Part shown: piece after piece, positions 36,142 to 43,617 of the stretch
Layout: every line of letters begins with the position of its first letter
Numbering within the stretch: the stretch's first letter is position 1
DNA from: Bacteroidales bacterium
Lineage (GTDB): Bacteria > Bacteroidota > Bacteroidia > Bacteroidales > UBA932
Assembly (NCBI GenBank): GCA_017651225.1
Contig: JAGCDF010000008.1
Span: 1-64,000 of the forward strand
Length of the DNA stretch: 64,000 nt
Direction: 5' to 3'
Notes under the pieces: generated by a model
Seen by the model: the letters and a program-made list of their open reading frames with translations, nothing else
Databases searched by the model: none
What the model was told of the DNA's origin: nothing
Program-made: the position numbers and the translations under genes

Positions 36142-36282
36142 ATGTCCGGTGCTTCCGGCAGAGCCGGCAGGGCGGGTGCTTCCCTCGCGGGCGGCCGGAA
36201 ATTATTTTTCGTGCAGTTGCTCGAAAAACCAATTTCCGCTCCGCCCTCCACAACGCCAACCCACAGCACCCGCCCGCCTTAT
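36142..36282. other. Non-coding GC-rich stretch, outer flank of element copy A
   Basis: No gene found. It contains CGGTGCTTCCGGCAGAGCC, which returns inverted at the outer edge of copy B near 38538-38556. It also holds a 20-nt sequence (36241-36260, CCGCCCTCCACAACGCCAAC) that recurs at 45858-45877. Confidence 0.5.
36241..36260 (+). repeat. 20-nt dispersed repeat, copy 1
   Basis: CCGCCCTCCACAACGCCAAC, identical to 45858-45877 after glpT. Two exact copies of 20 nt in non-coding DNA suggest a piece of the same dispersed family. Confidence 0.6.
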
Positions 36283-36393
36283 TGCCTCCAGCACCCGCGG
36301 CAGCCGATTCCGCCGCACGGCCCCCGCACAGCCCCCGACAGCACGGGCAAACGGGCGCGGGCCCGCGCACATCCTCCCCACCGGCTGCCGCAA
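36283..36393. repeat. 111-bp inverted element, copy A
   Basis: Nearly identical, in reverse orientation, to 38367-38477; I count about ten single-base differences and no gaps. Inside, GCGGCAGCCG (36298-36307) and CGGCTGCCGC (36382-36391) form 10-bp ends of a foldback, and the centre contains the 14-bp palindrome GCGCGGGCCCGCGC. Both copies keep the 10-bp ends intact. It may be a MITE-like element, a recombination site or a structured RNA. Confidence 0.75.
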
Positions 36394-36407
36394 TCCATCA
36401 TCTTCGA

Positions 36408-36536
36408 CAGGTGTCCACGAAATCGCTATTCTACGCATTTTTTCTGGACACCTGCCGGTGTATTTGGCCTTTTAGGGCTATTTTGCGGGGGAGGTGTCCA
36501 CTTTTATCGCACCAGCGGCCGATTTTGTGGACACCT
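36408..36536. repeat. Tandem hairpin pair, left side (AGGTGTCCA arms)
   Basis: Hairpin L1: CAGGTGTCCA (36408-36417) with TGGACACCTG (36445-36454). Hairpin L2: AGGTGTCCAC (36492-36501) with GTGGACACCT (36527-36536). So one 10-bp sequence appears four times in alternating orientation in 129 bp. The second loop ends in GGCCGATTTT, whose complement AAAATCGGCC also occurs in the right-hand pair. Confidence 0.75.
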
Positions 36537-36574
36537 GTGCCGATGACGGTAAGAAGAGTTGTTATTTGTTGCGA

Positions 36575-36598
36575 ATTATTCGCAAATTTGCGAATAAT
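36575..36598. promoter_or_regulatory. 24-bp perfect palindrome, probable HigA operator
   Basis: Half-site ATTATTCGCAAA followed by its exact reverse complement. It overlaps the TTTG at 36587-36590, which sits 20 bp before the -7 box and may be the -33 element; binding here would block the promoter, as expected for HigA autorepression. Confidence 0.6.
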
Positions 36599-36610
36599 CA
36601 AAAAAGGCTT

Positions 36611-36618
36611 TATCTTTG
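36611..36618 (+). promoter_or_regulatory. -7 box (TATCTTTG) for higA, leaderless spacing
   Basis: Perfect TAnnTTTG four bases before ATG 36623. Confidence 0.6.
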
Positions 36619-36622
36619 AGGT

Positions 36623-36988
36623 ATGAATAATGAAACACTTGTTCCCTTTCGGGCCACACATCCCGGGGAGCTGCTTAAAGACGAACTGAAAGAACGCGAC
36701 ATGTCGCAGAAACAACTCGCTGAAGCGACAGGCATTAAAGCGTCCGTCATCAGCGAGACTATCAAGGGGAAACGCTCTGTGTCCCTGAATATGGCCGTCG
36801 CACTGGAAAAAGCATTGGGTATCCCGGCCGATATGTGGATGAATCTTCAGACCCAGTATAATCTGGATTCAGCCCATATTGCCGAACGGGACAACCGCAG
36901 GGAAACCGTCTCCGTAACCATTCCTGTAAAGGACAAAAACCTGCTCAAAGAGATTGCCCGCAAATTTGGTTGGGCGTGTATGCTATAA
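36623..36988 (+). CDS. HigA-family XRE antitoxin/regulator, no toxin partner seen
   Basis: 121 residues. The HigA signature THPGELLKDELKERDMSQKQLAEATGIKASVISETIKGKRSVSLNMAVALEKALG covers a five-helix XRE DNA-binding domain (about 12-75), followed by a variable tail ending RKFGWACML. HigA normally follows a higB mRNA-interferase gene; here the 500 nt upstream hold only repeats. The gene begins four bases after a TAnnTTTG box and behind a 24-bp palindrome, pointing to autoregulation. Next comes an isomerase-like gene seven bases downstream, so it may serve as that gene's local regulator. Confidence 0.85.
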   Translation: MNNETLVPFRATHPGELLKDELKERDMSQKQLAEATGIKASVISETIKGKRSVSLNMAVALEKALGIPADMWMNLQTQYNLDSAHIAERDNRRETVSVTIPVKDKNLLKEIARKFGWACML

Positions 36989-36995
36989 ACAACTC

Positions 36996-38198
36996 ATGAT
37001 TATGACGGCAATCTATACCATCACCTCGGGCCTGCACGATGAAGCATCGGTGGCCCGGCTCAGCGACGCCTTTCTCGGGGGTATCTTCCCCGACGGCGGA
37101 TATGAGATGCGCGGGGCGGATTTCTCCGATTTCGGCACGCACGCGCTCGACCTGATCTATGTGCGAACGGGCGGCGCCGAGGGCATCTTCAAGCAGCTGC
37201 TCCCGGGCCTGCTGGAGCGCGGCGTGAAGCATTTCCTGCTGCTCACGTCCGGCCAGAGCAATTCGCTCGCGGCCTCGCTGGAGATTCTGTCCTACCTGCA
37301 GCAGCAAGGCCTGCAGGGGGAAGTTTTACACGGAAGTATAGACTACCTGCGCCGCCGCATCCAGGCCCTCGAGGCGGTTGCCGCCGCGCGTGAAAAGCTG
37401 CGCGGCACGCGCCTCGGCGTGGTCGGCGCGCCGTCGGACTGGCTCATCGCCAGCCAGGCGGATGCGGGCACGCTGTCGGAAAAGCTCGGCCTGGTGCGGT
37501 TGGATATCCCGATGGAGGAGCTGCTGGCGGAAATCGAAAAGGCGCCCGCCGATCCGCTGCCGGAGCCGGTCTCGATGGCGCGCGATGTTCGCAGCGCCTG
37601 GGCTGGAGCGAGCCGCATCAGCCACGCCCTTCGGACGCTGGTGCAGCGCCACGGACTGGGTGCCTTCACCCTGCGCTGCTTCGATCTGCTGACCGCTGTC
37701 GGCAACACCGGCTGCCTGGCCCTGGCGCAGTGCAACGCCGACGGCATCCCCGCCGCCTGCGAGGGCGACGTCCCGGCGTTGCTGTCCATGATGATTGCCC
37801 AGGCCTTGACCGGCCGGACGGGCTTCCAGGCCAACCCGGCCCGCATCGACCCCGAAAGCGGGGAAATGCTGTTCGCCCATTGCACCGTGCCGTTCAATAT
37901 GGTCCGGGACTGGACCCTCGACACCCATTTCGAATCCGGCATCGGTGTCGGCATCCACGGTGAACTGCCGGAGGGTCCCGTGACCGTTTTCAAGGTCTCC
38001 GGCGACCTCCAGCGGCACTTCGTTGCAGAAGGAACGCTGGTGCGCAATCAGTATGAGCAGCACCTGTGCCGCACGCAGGTGGTCCTGCAGCTGCAGCCCG
38101 CCGACGCGCGCTATTTCCTGACGCAGCCCATCGGCAACCACCACATCATCCTCCCTGGACACCACGGCGCCCTGCTGAAGGAATTCTGCGGATATTAA
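36996..38198 (+). CDS. L-fucose/L-arabinose isomerase-like protein
   Basis: 400 residues. The LGVVGAPSDWLIAS and RCFDLLTAVGNTGCLALAQCNADGIPAACEGDVPALLSMM segments match the fucose/arabinose isomerase family (metal-binding Glu/Asp/His region in the C-terminal half, with FAHCTVPFNM and a late GNHHIILPGHHG). Such proteins convert aldoses to ketoses; many relatives are unassigned. The protein is shorter than FucI (about 590), so an AraA-like or fucose-isomerase-like short form. ATG 36996 follows the HigA stop by seven bases; ATG 37002 is also possible. Confidence 0.72.
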   Translation: MIMTAIYTITSGLHDEASVARLSDAFLGGIFPDGGYEMRGADFSDFGTHALDLIYVRTGGAEGIFKQLLPGLLERGVKHFLLLTSGQSNSLAASLEILSYLQQQGLQGEVLHGSIDYLRRRIQALEAVAAAREKLRGTRLGVVGAPSDWLIASQADAGTLSEKLGLVRLDIPMEELLAEIEKAPADPLPEPVSMARDVRSAWAGASRISHALRTLVQRHGLGAFTLRCFDLLTAVGNTGCLALAQCNADGIPAACEGDVPALLSMMIAQALTGRTGFQANPARIDPESGEMLFAHCTVPFNMVRDWTLDTHFESGIGVGIHGELPEGPVTVFKVSGDLQRHFVAEGTLVRNQYEQHLCRTQVVLQLQPADARYFLTQPIGNHHIILPGHHGALLKEFCGY

Positions 38199-38221
38199 TT
38201 CGGAAGTATCCATTCATCAAG
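38199..38221. other. Start of the 437-bp non-coding gap after the isomerase-like gene
   Basis: The gap 38199-38635 contains no gene; it holds the right-hand hairpin pair, inverted copy B and REP-like copy 2, listed separately. The sequence 38310-38366 includes a small hairpin AACTGTGGG...CCCACAGTT. Confidence 0.5.
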
Positions 38222-38309
38222 TGCGGTAGACGTCCCTAAATCTTGCAGGTCTACCGCAAAATCGGCCTTTTTTGCGGTAGACGTCCCACTTTCCGGGACG
38301 TCTACCGCA
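38222..38309. repeat. Tandem hairpin pair, right side (GCGGTAGAC arms)
   Basis: Hairpin R1: TGCGGTAGAC (38222-38231) with GTCTACCGCA (38249-38258). Hairpin R2: GCGGTAGACGTCCC (38274-38287), loop ACTTTCC, GGGACGTCTACCGC (38295-38308), 14 perfect pairs. The GCGGTAGAC-to-GTCTACCGC units are both 35 nt long, separated by 16 nt containing AAAATCGGCC, also found in the left pair's complement. Confidence 0.8.
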
Positions 38310-38366
38310 CTTCCTCTCCCCTACATGCTGCAACTGTGGGGGAAACTACCCACAGTTAGACGATAT

Positions 38367-38477
38367 TTGCGGCAGCCGATGGGGAGGATGTGCGAGGGCC
38401 CGCGCCCGTTTGCCCGTGCTGTCGGGGGGTGTGCGTGGGCCGTGCGGTGGGAGCGGCTGCCGCGGGTGCTGGAGGCA
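38367..38477. repeat. 111-bp inverted element, copy B
   Basis: Reverse-orientation partner of 36283-36393. GCGGCAGCCG (38370-38379) and CGGCTGCCGC (38454-38463) are exact, while the central palindrome has one change. Beyond it, GGCTCTGCCGGAAGCACCG (38538-38556) repeats the outer edge of copy A, with an unrelated filler between. Confidence 0.75.
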
Positions 38478-38604
38478 GAAAAGACTGTGGGGTGCAGGCA
38501 GACAAGCATTTTTTGCTTGGATGGCTGCAGCCCCACAGGCTCTGCCGGAAGCACCGAGTGCAAATAGCCTGCTAAATATATGCAGGCTACTCGCAGTAGG
38601 GAAT

Positions 38605-38632
38605 GAGATCCCCGATCAGGTCGGGGATGACG
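38605..38632 (-). repeat. REP-like hairpin, copy 2
   Basis: GAGATCCCCGATCAGGTCG then GGGATGACG is the reverse of copy 1's unit (one base differs in the loop). Arms ATCCCCGA (38608-38615) and TCGGGGAT (38621-38628). It lies three bases before the hydrolase stop codon. Confidence 0.7.
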
Positions 38633-38635
38633 GTA

Positions 38636-39598
38636 CTAGTACATCTGTTTGACTTTCGCGAGGAAGTCGCGGACGCGGCGGGTGTACTCTTCGGGGTACT
38701 TGGCGTAGGAGTTGGCGTGGACGGCGCCGGGGGCGACCCACATCTCCTTGTAGCCGTTGACCTTGGCGTCGTAGTTAAGCTGCAGGTGTTTGAAGGGAAC
38801 GAAGTCGTCGGCGTCGCCGTGGATGAAGAGCATCGGGCGGTCGCACTTGGCGAGCTGCTTGACGGAGGACGCCTCCCAGAAGCCCCAGCCGTACTTTCTC
38901 TTGGTCACGAGGCTGGCGCTCTGGAGCACATCGGGCGGGATGAACCAGAATTCCTGCCGGCGGTTGTGGTTGAACTGCTCGATGACGGAAGCGTAGCCGC
39001 AGTCTTCCACGAAGCAGCGGACATAGTCGGGGAGCGGATCGCCGCTGGTCATCATGACCGTGGCGGCGCCCATGGACACACCGTGGAGCACCATGAAATC
39101 ATCCTGGAAGATGTCGTGCGCGACCGGGATCCATTTCTCGATGTCGAGCCGGTCGTACCAGCCCATCTGGATGTGGTCGCCCTCGGAATAGCCGTGGTAC
39201 TGCAGGTCCGGGAATAGGACGTTGTAGTTGAACTCGTCGCGGTACATGCGCACCAGGTACAGGAAGACGATGTGGTTGTCCTTGTAGCCGTGCACGACGA
39301 TGGCCGTGCCCTGGGCGCTGGCGGGATCCTTCGCGGGCACGTAGCAGGCGTGCACCTTGAAGTCGCGGTAGCCCACGATGGTGGTGTCCTTCAGGAGGCC
39401 GGCCACCTTGAGGGAGTCGTACCAGGCCGTGCTGCCGGGCTTGAGGGAGTCCGCCTTGTGGCGGGTGCGCTCGATGTCTTCGACGCCGTGCGGGGTGGGC
39501 GTGAGGGCGTAGCGGGACATATACTTTCCTGCGCTGCAGCCGCTGAGGGCCAGAATGGTTAAGAGGACGGCGAAAAGCTGGATGAAATTTTTTTTCAT
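38636..39598 (-). CDS. Lipoprotein alpha/beta hydrolase
   Basis: 320 residues. Lipobox ALSGC with Cys21, then the hydrolase core: GTAIVVHGYKDN (oxyanion), FPDLQYHGYSEGDHIQMG, nucleophile Ser175 in LHGVSMGAAT, acid in FIHGDADDFVP and His in APGAVHANSY. Proteins like this are common cell-surface or periplasmic esterases/peptidases of the DUF1749/prolyl-oligopeptidase-like clan; substrate unknown. Its promoter lies in the shared region with the divergent glp operon, so it may be expressed together with glycerol genes. Confidence 0.85.
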   Translation of the reverse strand: MKKNFIQLFAVLLTILALSGCSAGKYMSRYALTPTPHGVEDIERTRHKADSLKPGSTAWYDSLKVAGLLKDTTIVGYRDFKVHACYVPAKDPASAQGTAIVVHGYKDNHIVFLYLVRMYRDEFNYNVLFPDLQYHGYSEGDHIQMGWYDRLDIEKWIPVAHDIFQDDFMVLHGVSMGAATVMMTSGDPLPDYVRCFVEDCGYASVIEQFNHNRRQEFWFIPPDVLQSASLVTKRKYGWGFWEASSVKQLAKCDRPMLFIHGDADDFVPFKHLQLNYDAKVNGYKEMWVAPGAVHANSYAKYPEEYTRRVRDFLAKVKQMY

Positions 39599-39646
39599 AA
39601 TTCGGAAAAGGGTCTAATTTGTTGCAATATGTGGTTGCAGTGCCTG

Positions 39647-39654
39647 CAAAGATA
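39647..39654 (-). promoter_or_regulatory. -7 box (TATCTTTG) for the lipoprotein hydrolase
   Basis: Perfect TAnnTTTG on the minus strand, 48 bp upstream of ATG 39598. Confidence 0.55.
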
Positions 39655-39666
39655 ACGAAGTTTTCG

Positions 39667-39674
39667 TAAATTTG
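39667..39674 (+). promoter_or_regulatory. -7 box (TAAATTTG) for the glpABCQT operon
   Basis: Perfect TAnnTTTG 18 bases before ATG 39693, 12 bp from the opposite-strand box. Confidence 0.55.
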
Positions 39675-39692
39675 CAGGAATAGTAATATAGA

Positions 39693-41288
39693 ATGGATCC
39701 TAGAGAATTTGACGTCATCATCCTGGGCGGCGGCGTCGTGGGGGCGGGAACGATGCGCGACTGTGCCATGCGCGGCCTGCGCGCGTTGCTGATTGAGCGC
39801 GCCGACATCGCGACGGGCGCCAGCGGCCGTAACCACGGCCTGCTGCACTCCGGCGCCCGCTATGCCGTGAACGACCCCGAGTCGGCAGCCGAGTGCATCG
39901 TGGAGAACCAGATCCTCCGGCGCATCGCGGCGCACTGCATCGAGCCCACCAACGGCCTGTTCATCACCCTCCCGGAAGATGACCTTTCCTATCAGAATAC
40001 CTTCGTCGAAGCCTGCCGCAAGGCGGGCATCGGCGCGGAAATCATCGACCCGAAACTGGCCCGCGAGATGGAGCCTTCCGTCAACCCGGACCTCATCGGC
40101 GCGGTGCGCGTGCCGGACGCCAGCGTGGACCCGTTCCGCCTGTGCGCCTCCAACATGCTCGACGCGAAGCTGCGCGGCGCCCAGGTGCGCCTGCGCACGG
40201 AAGTGACCGGCTTCATCCGCGAGGGCGACACCATCCGGGGTGTGCACACGCGCAGCGTCCAGACGGGCCGCGAGACGGATTATTACGCGCCGGTCGTGGT
40301 GAACGCCTGCGGCGTCTGGGGGCAGGAAGTCGCGCAGATGGCCGGGGTGCAGGTGGGGATGTATCCCTCCAAGGGCGCCCTGCTGATTTTCGCCCACCGC
40401 GTGAACAACATGGTCATCAACCGCTGCCGCAAGCCCTCGAACGCCGATATCCTCGTGCCGGGCGACACGGTCTGCATCATCGGCACGACCTCCACGCGCA
40501 TCCCGCTGGAGAACTGCCACAAGGTGTCCGTGACGCCGGATGAGGTGACGCTCCTGGTCACCGAGGGCGCCAAGCTGACGCCGGCCCTGTCCGAGACCCG
40601 CATCCTGCGTGCGTTCGCGGGCGTTCGCCCGCTGGTGAGCGACGACAACGACCCCACGGGGCGCAACATCTCCCGCGGCATCGTCTGCCTGGACCATGAG
40701 ACGCGCGACGGCCTGAAGGGCTTCGTGACCATCACGGGCGGCAAGCTGACGACCTACCGCCAGATGGCGGAGCAGGCCACGGATGTGGTCTGCCGCAAGC
40801 TGGGCGTGAACAAGGCCTGCGAGACGGCCGTCACGCCGCTGATCGGCTCCGCCGGGCGCAGCTACGAAGAAGTGGCCCGTGAAATCTGGGAGGCCCCTTC
40901 GACGGCGCAGAAGGCCGCCACGGCCCGCCTGGGCTCCGTGGTGTCCGAGATGCCGAAACGCAGCCGGCAGGACGAAGCGCTCGTCTGCGAGTGCGAGGAA
41001 GTGCCGGTCTGGGAAGTCAACAACGCCTTCGAGCGCATGGGCGTGTCGTCGCTGACGGACCTGCGCCGCCGCACCCGCGTCGGCATGGGCACCTGTCAGG
41101 GCGAATTCTGCGCCTGCCGGGCGGCGGGCCTGCTGGCGAAGGCGCAGGATTGCGCCGAGCGCGAGCGCGCCGACCTGCTCAAGTTCATGGGCGAGCGCTG
41201 GAAGGGCAATTTCCCCATTGGCTGGGGCGAATCGCTCCGCGAAGCGGAATACACGCAGTGGGTCTATAAACACGTTCTGGGCCTATGA
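39693..41288 (+). CDS. glpA: Anaerobic glycerol-3-phosphate dehydrogenase subunit A
   Basis: 531 residues. FAD-binding loop DVIILGGGVVGAGTMRDCAMRG, substrate-binding region with GASGRNHGLLHSGARYAV, and a C-terminal BFD-like [2Fe-2S] domain with Cys pairs in VCECEEV and GTCQGEFCACRA. With GlpB and GlpC it oxidises glycerol-3-phosphate to dihydroxyacetone phosphate, passing electrons to menaquinone, so energy can be made by fumarate respiration. The next gene starts inside the stop (ATGA overlap), so the subunits are coupled. Confidence 0.93.
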   Translation: MDPREFDVIILGGGVVGAGTMRDCAMRGLRALLIERADIATGASGRNHGLLHSGARYAVNDPESAAECIVENQILRRIAAHCIEPTNGLFITLPEDDLSYQNTFVEACRKAGIGAEIIDPKLAREMEPSVNPDLIGAVRVPDASVDPFRLCASNMLDAKLRGAQVRLRTEVTGFIREGDTIRGVHTRSVQTGRETDYYAPVVVNACGVWGQEVAQMAGVQVGMYPSKGALLIFAHRVNNMVINRCRKPSNADILVPGDTVCIIGTTSTRIPLENCHKVSVTPDEVTLLVTEGAKLTPALSETRILRAFAGVRPLVSDDNDPTGRNISRGIVCLDHETRDGLKGFVTITGGKLTTYRQMAEQATDVVCRKLGVNKACETAVTPLIGSAGRSYEEVAREIWEAPSTAQKAATARLGSVVSEMPKRSRQDEALVCECEEVPVWEVNNAFERMGVSSLTDLRRRTRVGMGTCQGEFCACRAAGLLAKAQDCAERERADLLKFMGERWKGNFPIGWGESLREAEYTQWVYKHVLGL

Positions 41289-42406
41289 GATTCGATACTG
41301 TCATCATCGGCGGCGGCCTGGCCGGCCTCGTAGCCGGCATCAGCCTGCAGCAGGCAGGCCGCAGCTCCGCCATCGTCAGCACCGGGCAGAACGCCCTGCA
41401 TTTCTTCTCCGGCTGCTTCGAGTCGATGCAGGAGGCGCCGGAGCGGCTCACCGCGCTCTTCGCGGGGGCCGGCATCCATGTGCATTACAATCCCGGCGTG
41501 CGCCTGACGCCGCTGGGCACCTTCCGCGAGGCGACGCTCTCGCTGGAGGATATCAGCCTTTTCCCCGAGGCGAAATTCGCCGACAAGGCGCTGATCGCCT
41601 GCGTGCCGGGCTACCTGGACTACTTCTCCGCCTTCCTCGCGGAGGGCCTGGAGAAGCAGGGCATCCAGTGCCGCCTGTGCTCGCTGGACCTGCCGGAAGA
41701 GCTGCAGGACGGCTCCGTGGAGCGGCGCTCGGTCCAGCTGGCGCGCCTGGTGGATCGCGACTGGAAGAAGATCGTCCAGCAGATCCGCCTGCTGATCAAG
41801 GACGAGGACGCCGTGATCCTCCCGCAGCTGTGCGGCCTGCAGGATGCCTCCGTGCCGGAGCACCTCCGCCAGGAGATTCCCGCGCGCGTGGTCTTCGCCG
41901 GCACGATGCCCCCGTCCATCCCGGGCATCCGCACGCAGCGGCTCCTCAAGCGCCGCTACGAAGTGCTCGGCGGCACCTACCTGAGCGGCGACGAAGCGCT
42001 CGACGCGCAGGTGGAGGGCAACAAGGTCCTGAGCATCCGGACGCACAACCTGGACAATCACGCCCTGGAGGCGTCGCACTTCATCCTCGCTTCCGGCGGC
42101 TTCTTCTCCAAGGGCCTGCGGTCCAATCCGTTCCGCGTCTGGGAGCCGGTCTTCGGCGTGGACGTGGACTTTGACGAGGACCGCAACGCCTGGTACAACG
42201 AGGAGTTCGCCGGCGACCAGCCGTACATGCAGTACGGCGTCAAGACCGACGCGGCGCTGCATCCGCTCGTGGACGGAACGCCCCGGGAGAACCTGTACGC
42301 CATCGGCTCCGTGCTGGGCGGCACGCGCCCCGAACTGGGCAGCGGTGCCGGACTCGCGATCCGCAGCGCCTTCCTCGCCGTTGATGAAATCCTGGAAAGC
42401 CTATGA
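41285..42406 (+). CDS. glpB: Anaerobic glycerol-3-phosphate dehydrogenase subunit B
   Basis: 373 residues. N-terminal FAD/NAD loop FDTVIIGGGLAGLVAGISLQQAGRSSAIV and the downstream FFSGCFESMQ typical of GlpB. It has a matching C-terminal piece GSVLGGTRPELGSGAGLAIRSAFLA. It is an FMN-binding partner that passes electrons from GlpA to GlpC. Four-base overlaps with both neighbours indicate tight stoichiometric coupling. Confidence 0.92.
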   Translation: MRFDTVIIGGGLAGLVAGISLQQAGRSSAIVSTGQNALHFFSGCFESMQEAPERLTALFAGAGIHVHYNPGVRLTPLGTFREATLSLEDISLFPEAKFADKALIACVPGYLDYFSAFLAEGLEKQGIQCRLCSLDLPEELQDGSVERRSVQLARLVDRDWKKIVQQIRLLIKDEDAVILPQLCGLQDASVPEHLRQEIPARVVFAGTMPPSIPGIRTQRLLKRRYEVLGGTYLSGDEALDAQVEGNKVLSIRTHNLDNHALEASHFILASGGFFSKGLRSNPFRVWEPVFGVDVDFDEDRNAWYNEEFAGDQPYMQYGVKTDAALHPLVDGTPRENLYAIGSVLGGTRPELGSGAGLAIRSAFLAVDEILESL

Positions 42407-43617
42407 GACACCAAGAAAAGACCAGCAGCAAGCACAACTTCGAGGAGTGCATGAAGTGCACCGTGTGCACGGTCTACTGCCCCGTGCTCCAGGTGAATCC
42501 CCGCTATCCCGGCCCCAAGCAGGCCGGCCCGGACGGAGAGCGGCTCCGCCTCAAGGATCCGTACTTCTTCCACTATGCGCTGAAATACTGCATGAACTGC
42601 AAGCGCTGCGAAGTGGCCTGCCCGTCCGGCGTGGACGTGGCCGAGCTGATCCAATCCGCGCGCATCAAATATGACCGGTCGGCGCCGAAGCTGCGCGACC
42701 GCATCCTCGCCTCCACCGACCTGATGGGCACGCTGGCCCGGCCGCTCGCGCCGGTGGTCAACGGCGTGACCAGCCTGGGGCTGACGCGCAGCGTGCTGGA
42801 CGCCACCCTGCAGGTGGACCACCGGCGCGTGTTCCCGAAATACAGCGGCCGGAGTTTCGAGTGCTGGCTGAAGCGCCGCGCGAAGGAGCAGGCCATGTAC
42901 CTCGAGCAGGTGGCCTACTTCCACGGCTGCTACGTCAACTACAACTACCCCCAGCTCGGCAAAGACCTGGTCAAGGTGATGAACGCGCTGGGTGTGGGCG
43001 TCCAGCTGCTGGACGGGGAGAAGTGCTGCGGCATCGCGATGATCACCAACGGCATGTCCGCCCGGGCGAAGAAGAACGCGGAGCGGAACCTGGCCGCCCT
43101 GCGCAAGGCGGGCGCGGACAAGGGCATGAAGGTGCTGACCACCTCTTCGAGCTGCACGATGACCCTGCGCAACGAGTATCCCAACCTGTTGGGCGTGGAC
43201 AACGCCGACGTGCGCGACGCCATCCAGATGGCCACGCGCTTCGTCTTCGAGCGACTGGAGGCCGGCGCCACGCTGCGCTTCAAGCCCAACTACCACAAGA
43301 AGGTGGCCTACCACGTGCCCTGCCACATGGAGCGCCTGGGCTGGGGCGTCTTCTCCGAGCGCCTGCTCCGGATGATTCCGGGCGTGGAGTTCACGCTGCT
43401 GGACTCCGCCTGCTGCGGCATCGCCGGCACCTACGGCTTCAAGAAAGAGAACTACGAGGCCTCGCAGGCCATCGGCGCGCCGCTCTTCGAGCAGATACGC
43501 GCCGTGGATCCCGAGGTCGTCGCCTGCGACTGCGAGACCTGCAAGTGGCAGATCGAGATGTCCACGGGCTATTCCGTGCAGAACCCGATATCCATCCTAG
43601 CTGACGCCATCTTATGA
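42403..43617 (+). CDS. glpC: Anaerobic glycerol-3-phosphate dehydrogenase subunit C
   Basis: 404 residues. Two 4Fe-4S motifs at the N terminus (CMKCTVCTVYCP and CMNCKRCEVACP) and two CCG domains (EKCCGIAMITNGM and SACCGIAGTYGFKKENYEAS). It anchors the complex at the membrane side and delivers electrons to the quinone pool. Stop overlaps the start of the phosphodiesterase gene by four bases. Confidence 0.93.
   Translation: MRHQEKTSSKHNFEECMKCTVCTVYCPVLQVNPRYPGPKQAGPDGERLRLKDPYFFHYALKYCMNCKRCEVACPSGVDVAELIQSARIKYDRSAPKLRDRILASTDLMGTLARPLAPVVNGVTSLGLTRSVLDATLQVDHRRVFPKYSGRSFECWLKRRAKEQAMYLEQVAYFHGCYVNYNYPQLGKDLVKVMNALGVGVQLLDGEKCCGIAMITNGMSARAKKNAERNLAALRKAGADKGMKVLTTSSSCTMTLRNEYPNLLGVDNADVRDAIQMATRFVFERLEAGATLRFKPNYHKKVAYHVPCHMERLGWGVFSERLLRMIPGVEFTLLDSACCGIAGTYGFKKENYEASQAIGAPLFEQIRAVDPEVVACDCETCKWQIEMSTGYSVQNPISILADAIL

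Noticed and set aside
36140..36438. Small frames in element copies A and B as real genes
   Set aside because: Two overlapping frames are conserved equally, which points to DNA-level repeat conservation; kept only as a finding.
36996..38198. First impression of a FIST sensory domain
   Set aside because: The GVVGAPSDWLIAS and RCFDLLTAVGNTGCLALAQ segments fit the sugar-isomerase family instead.
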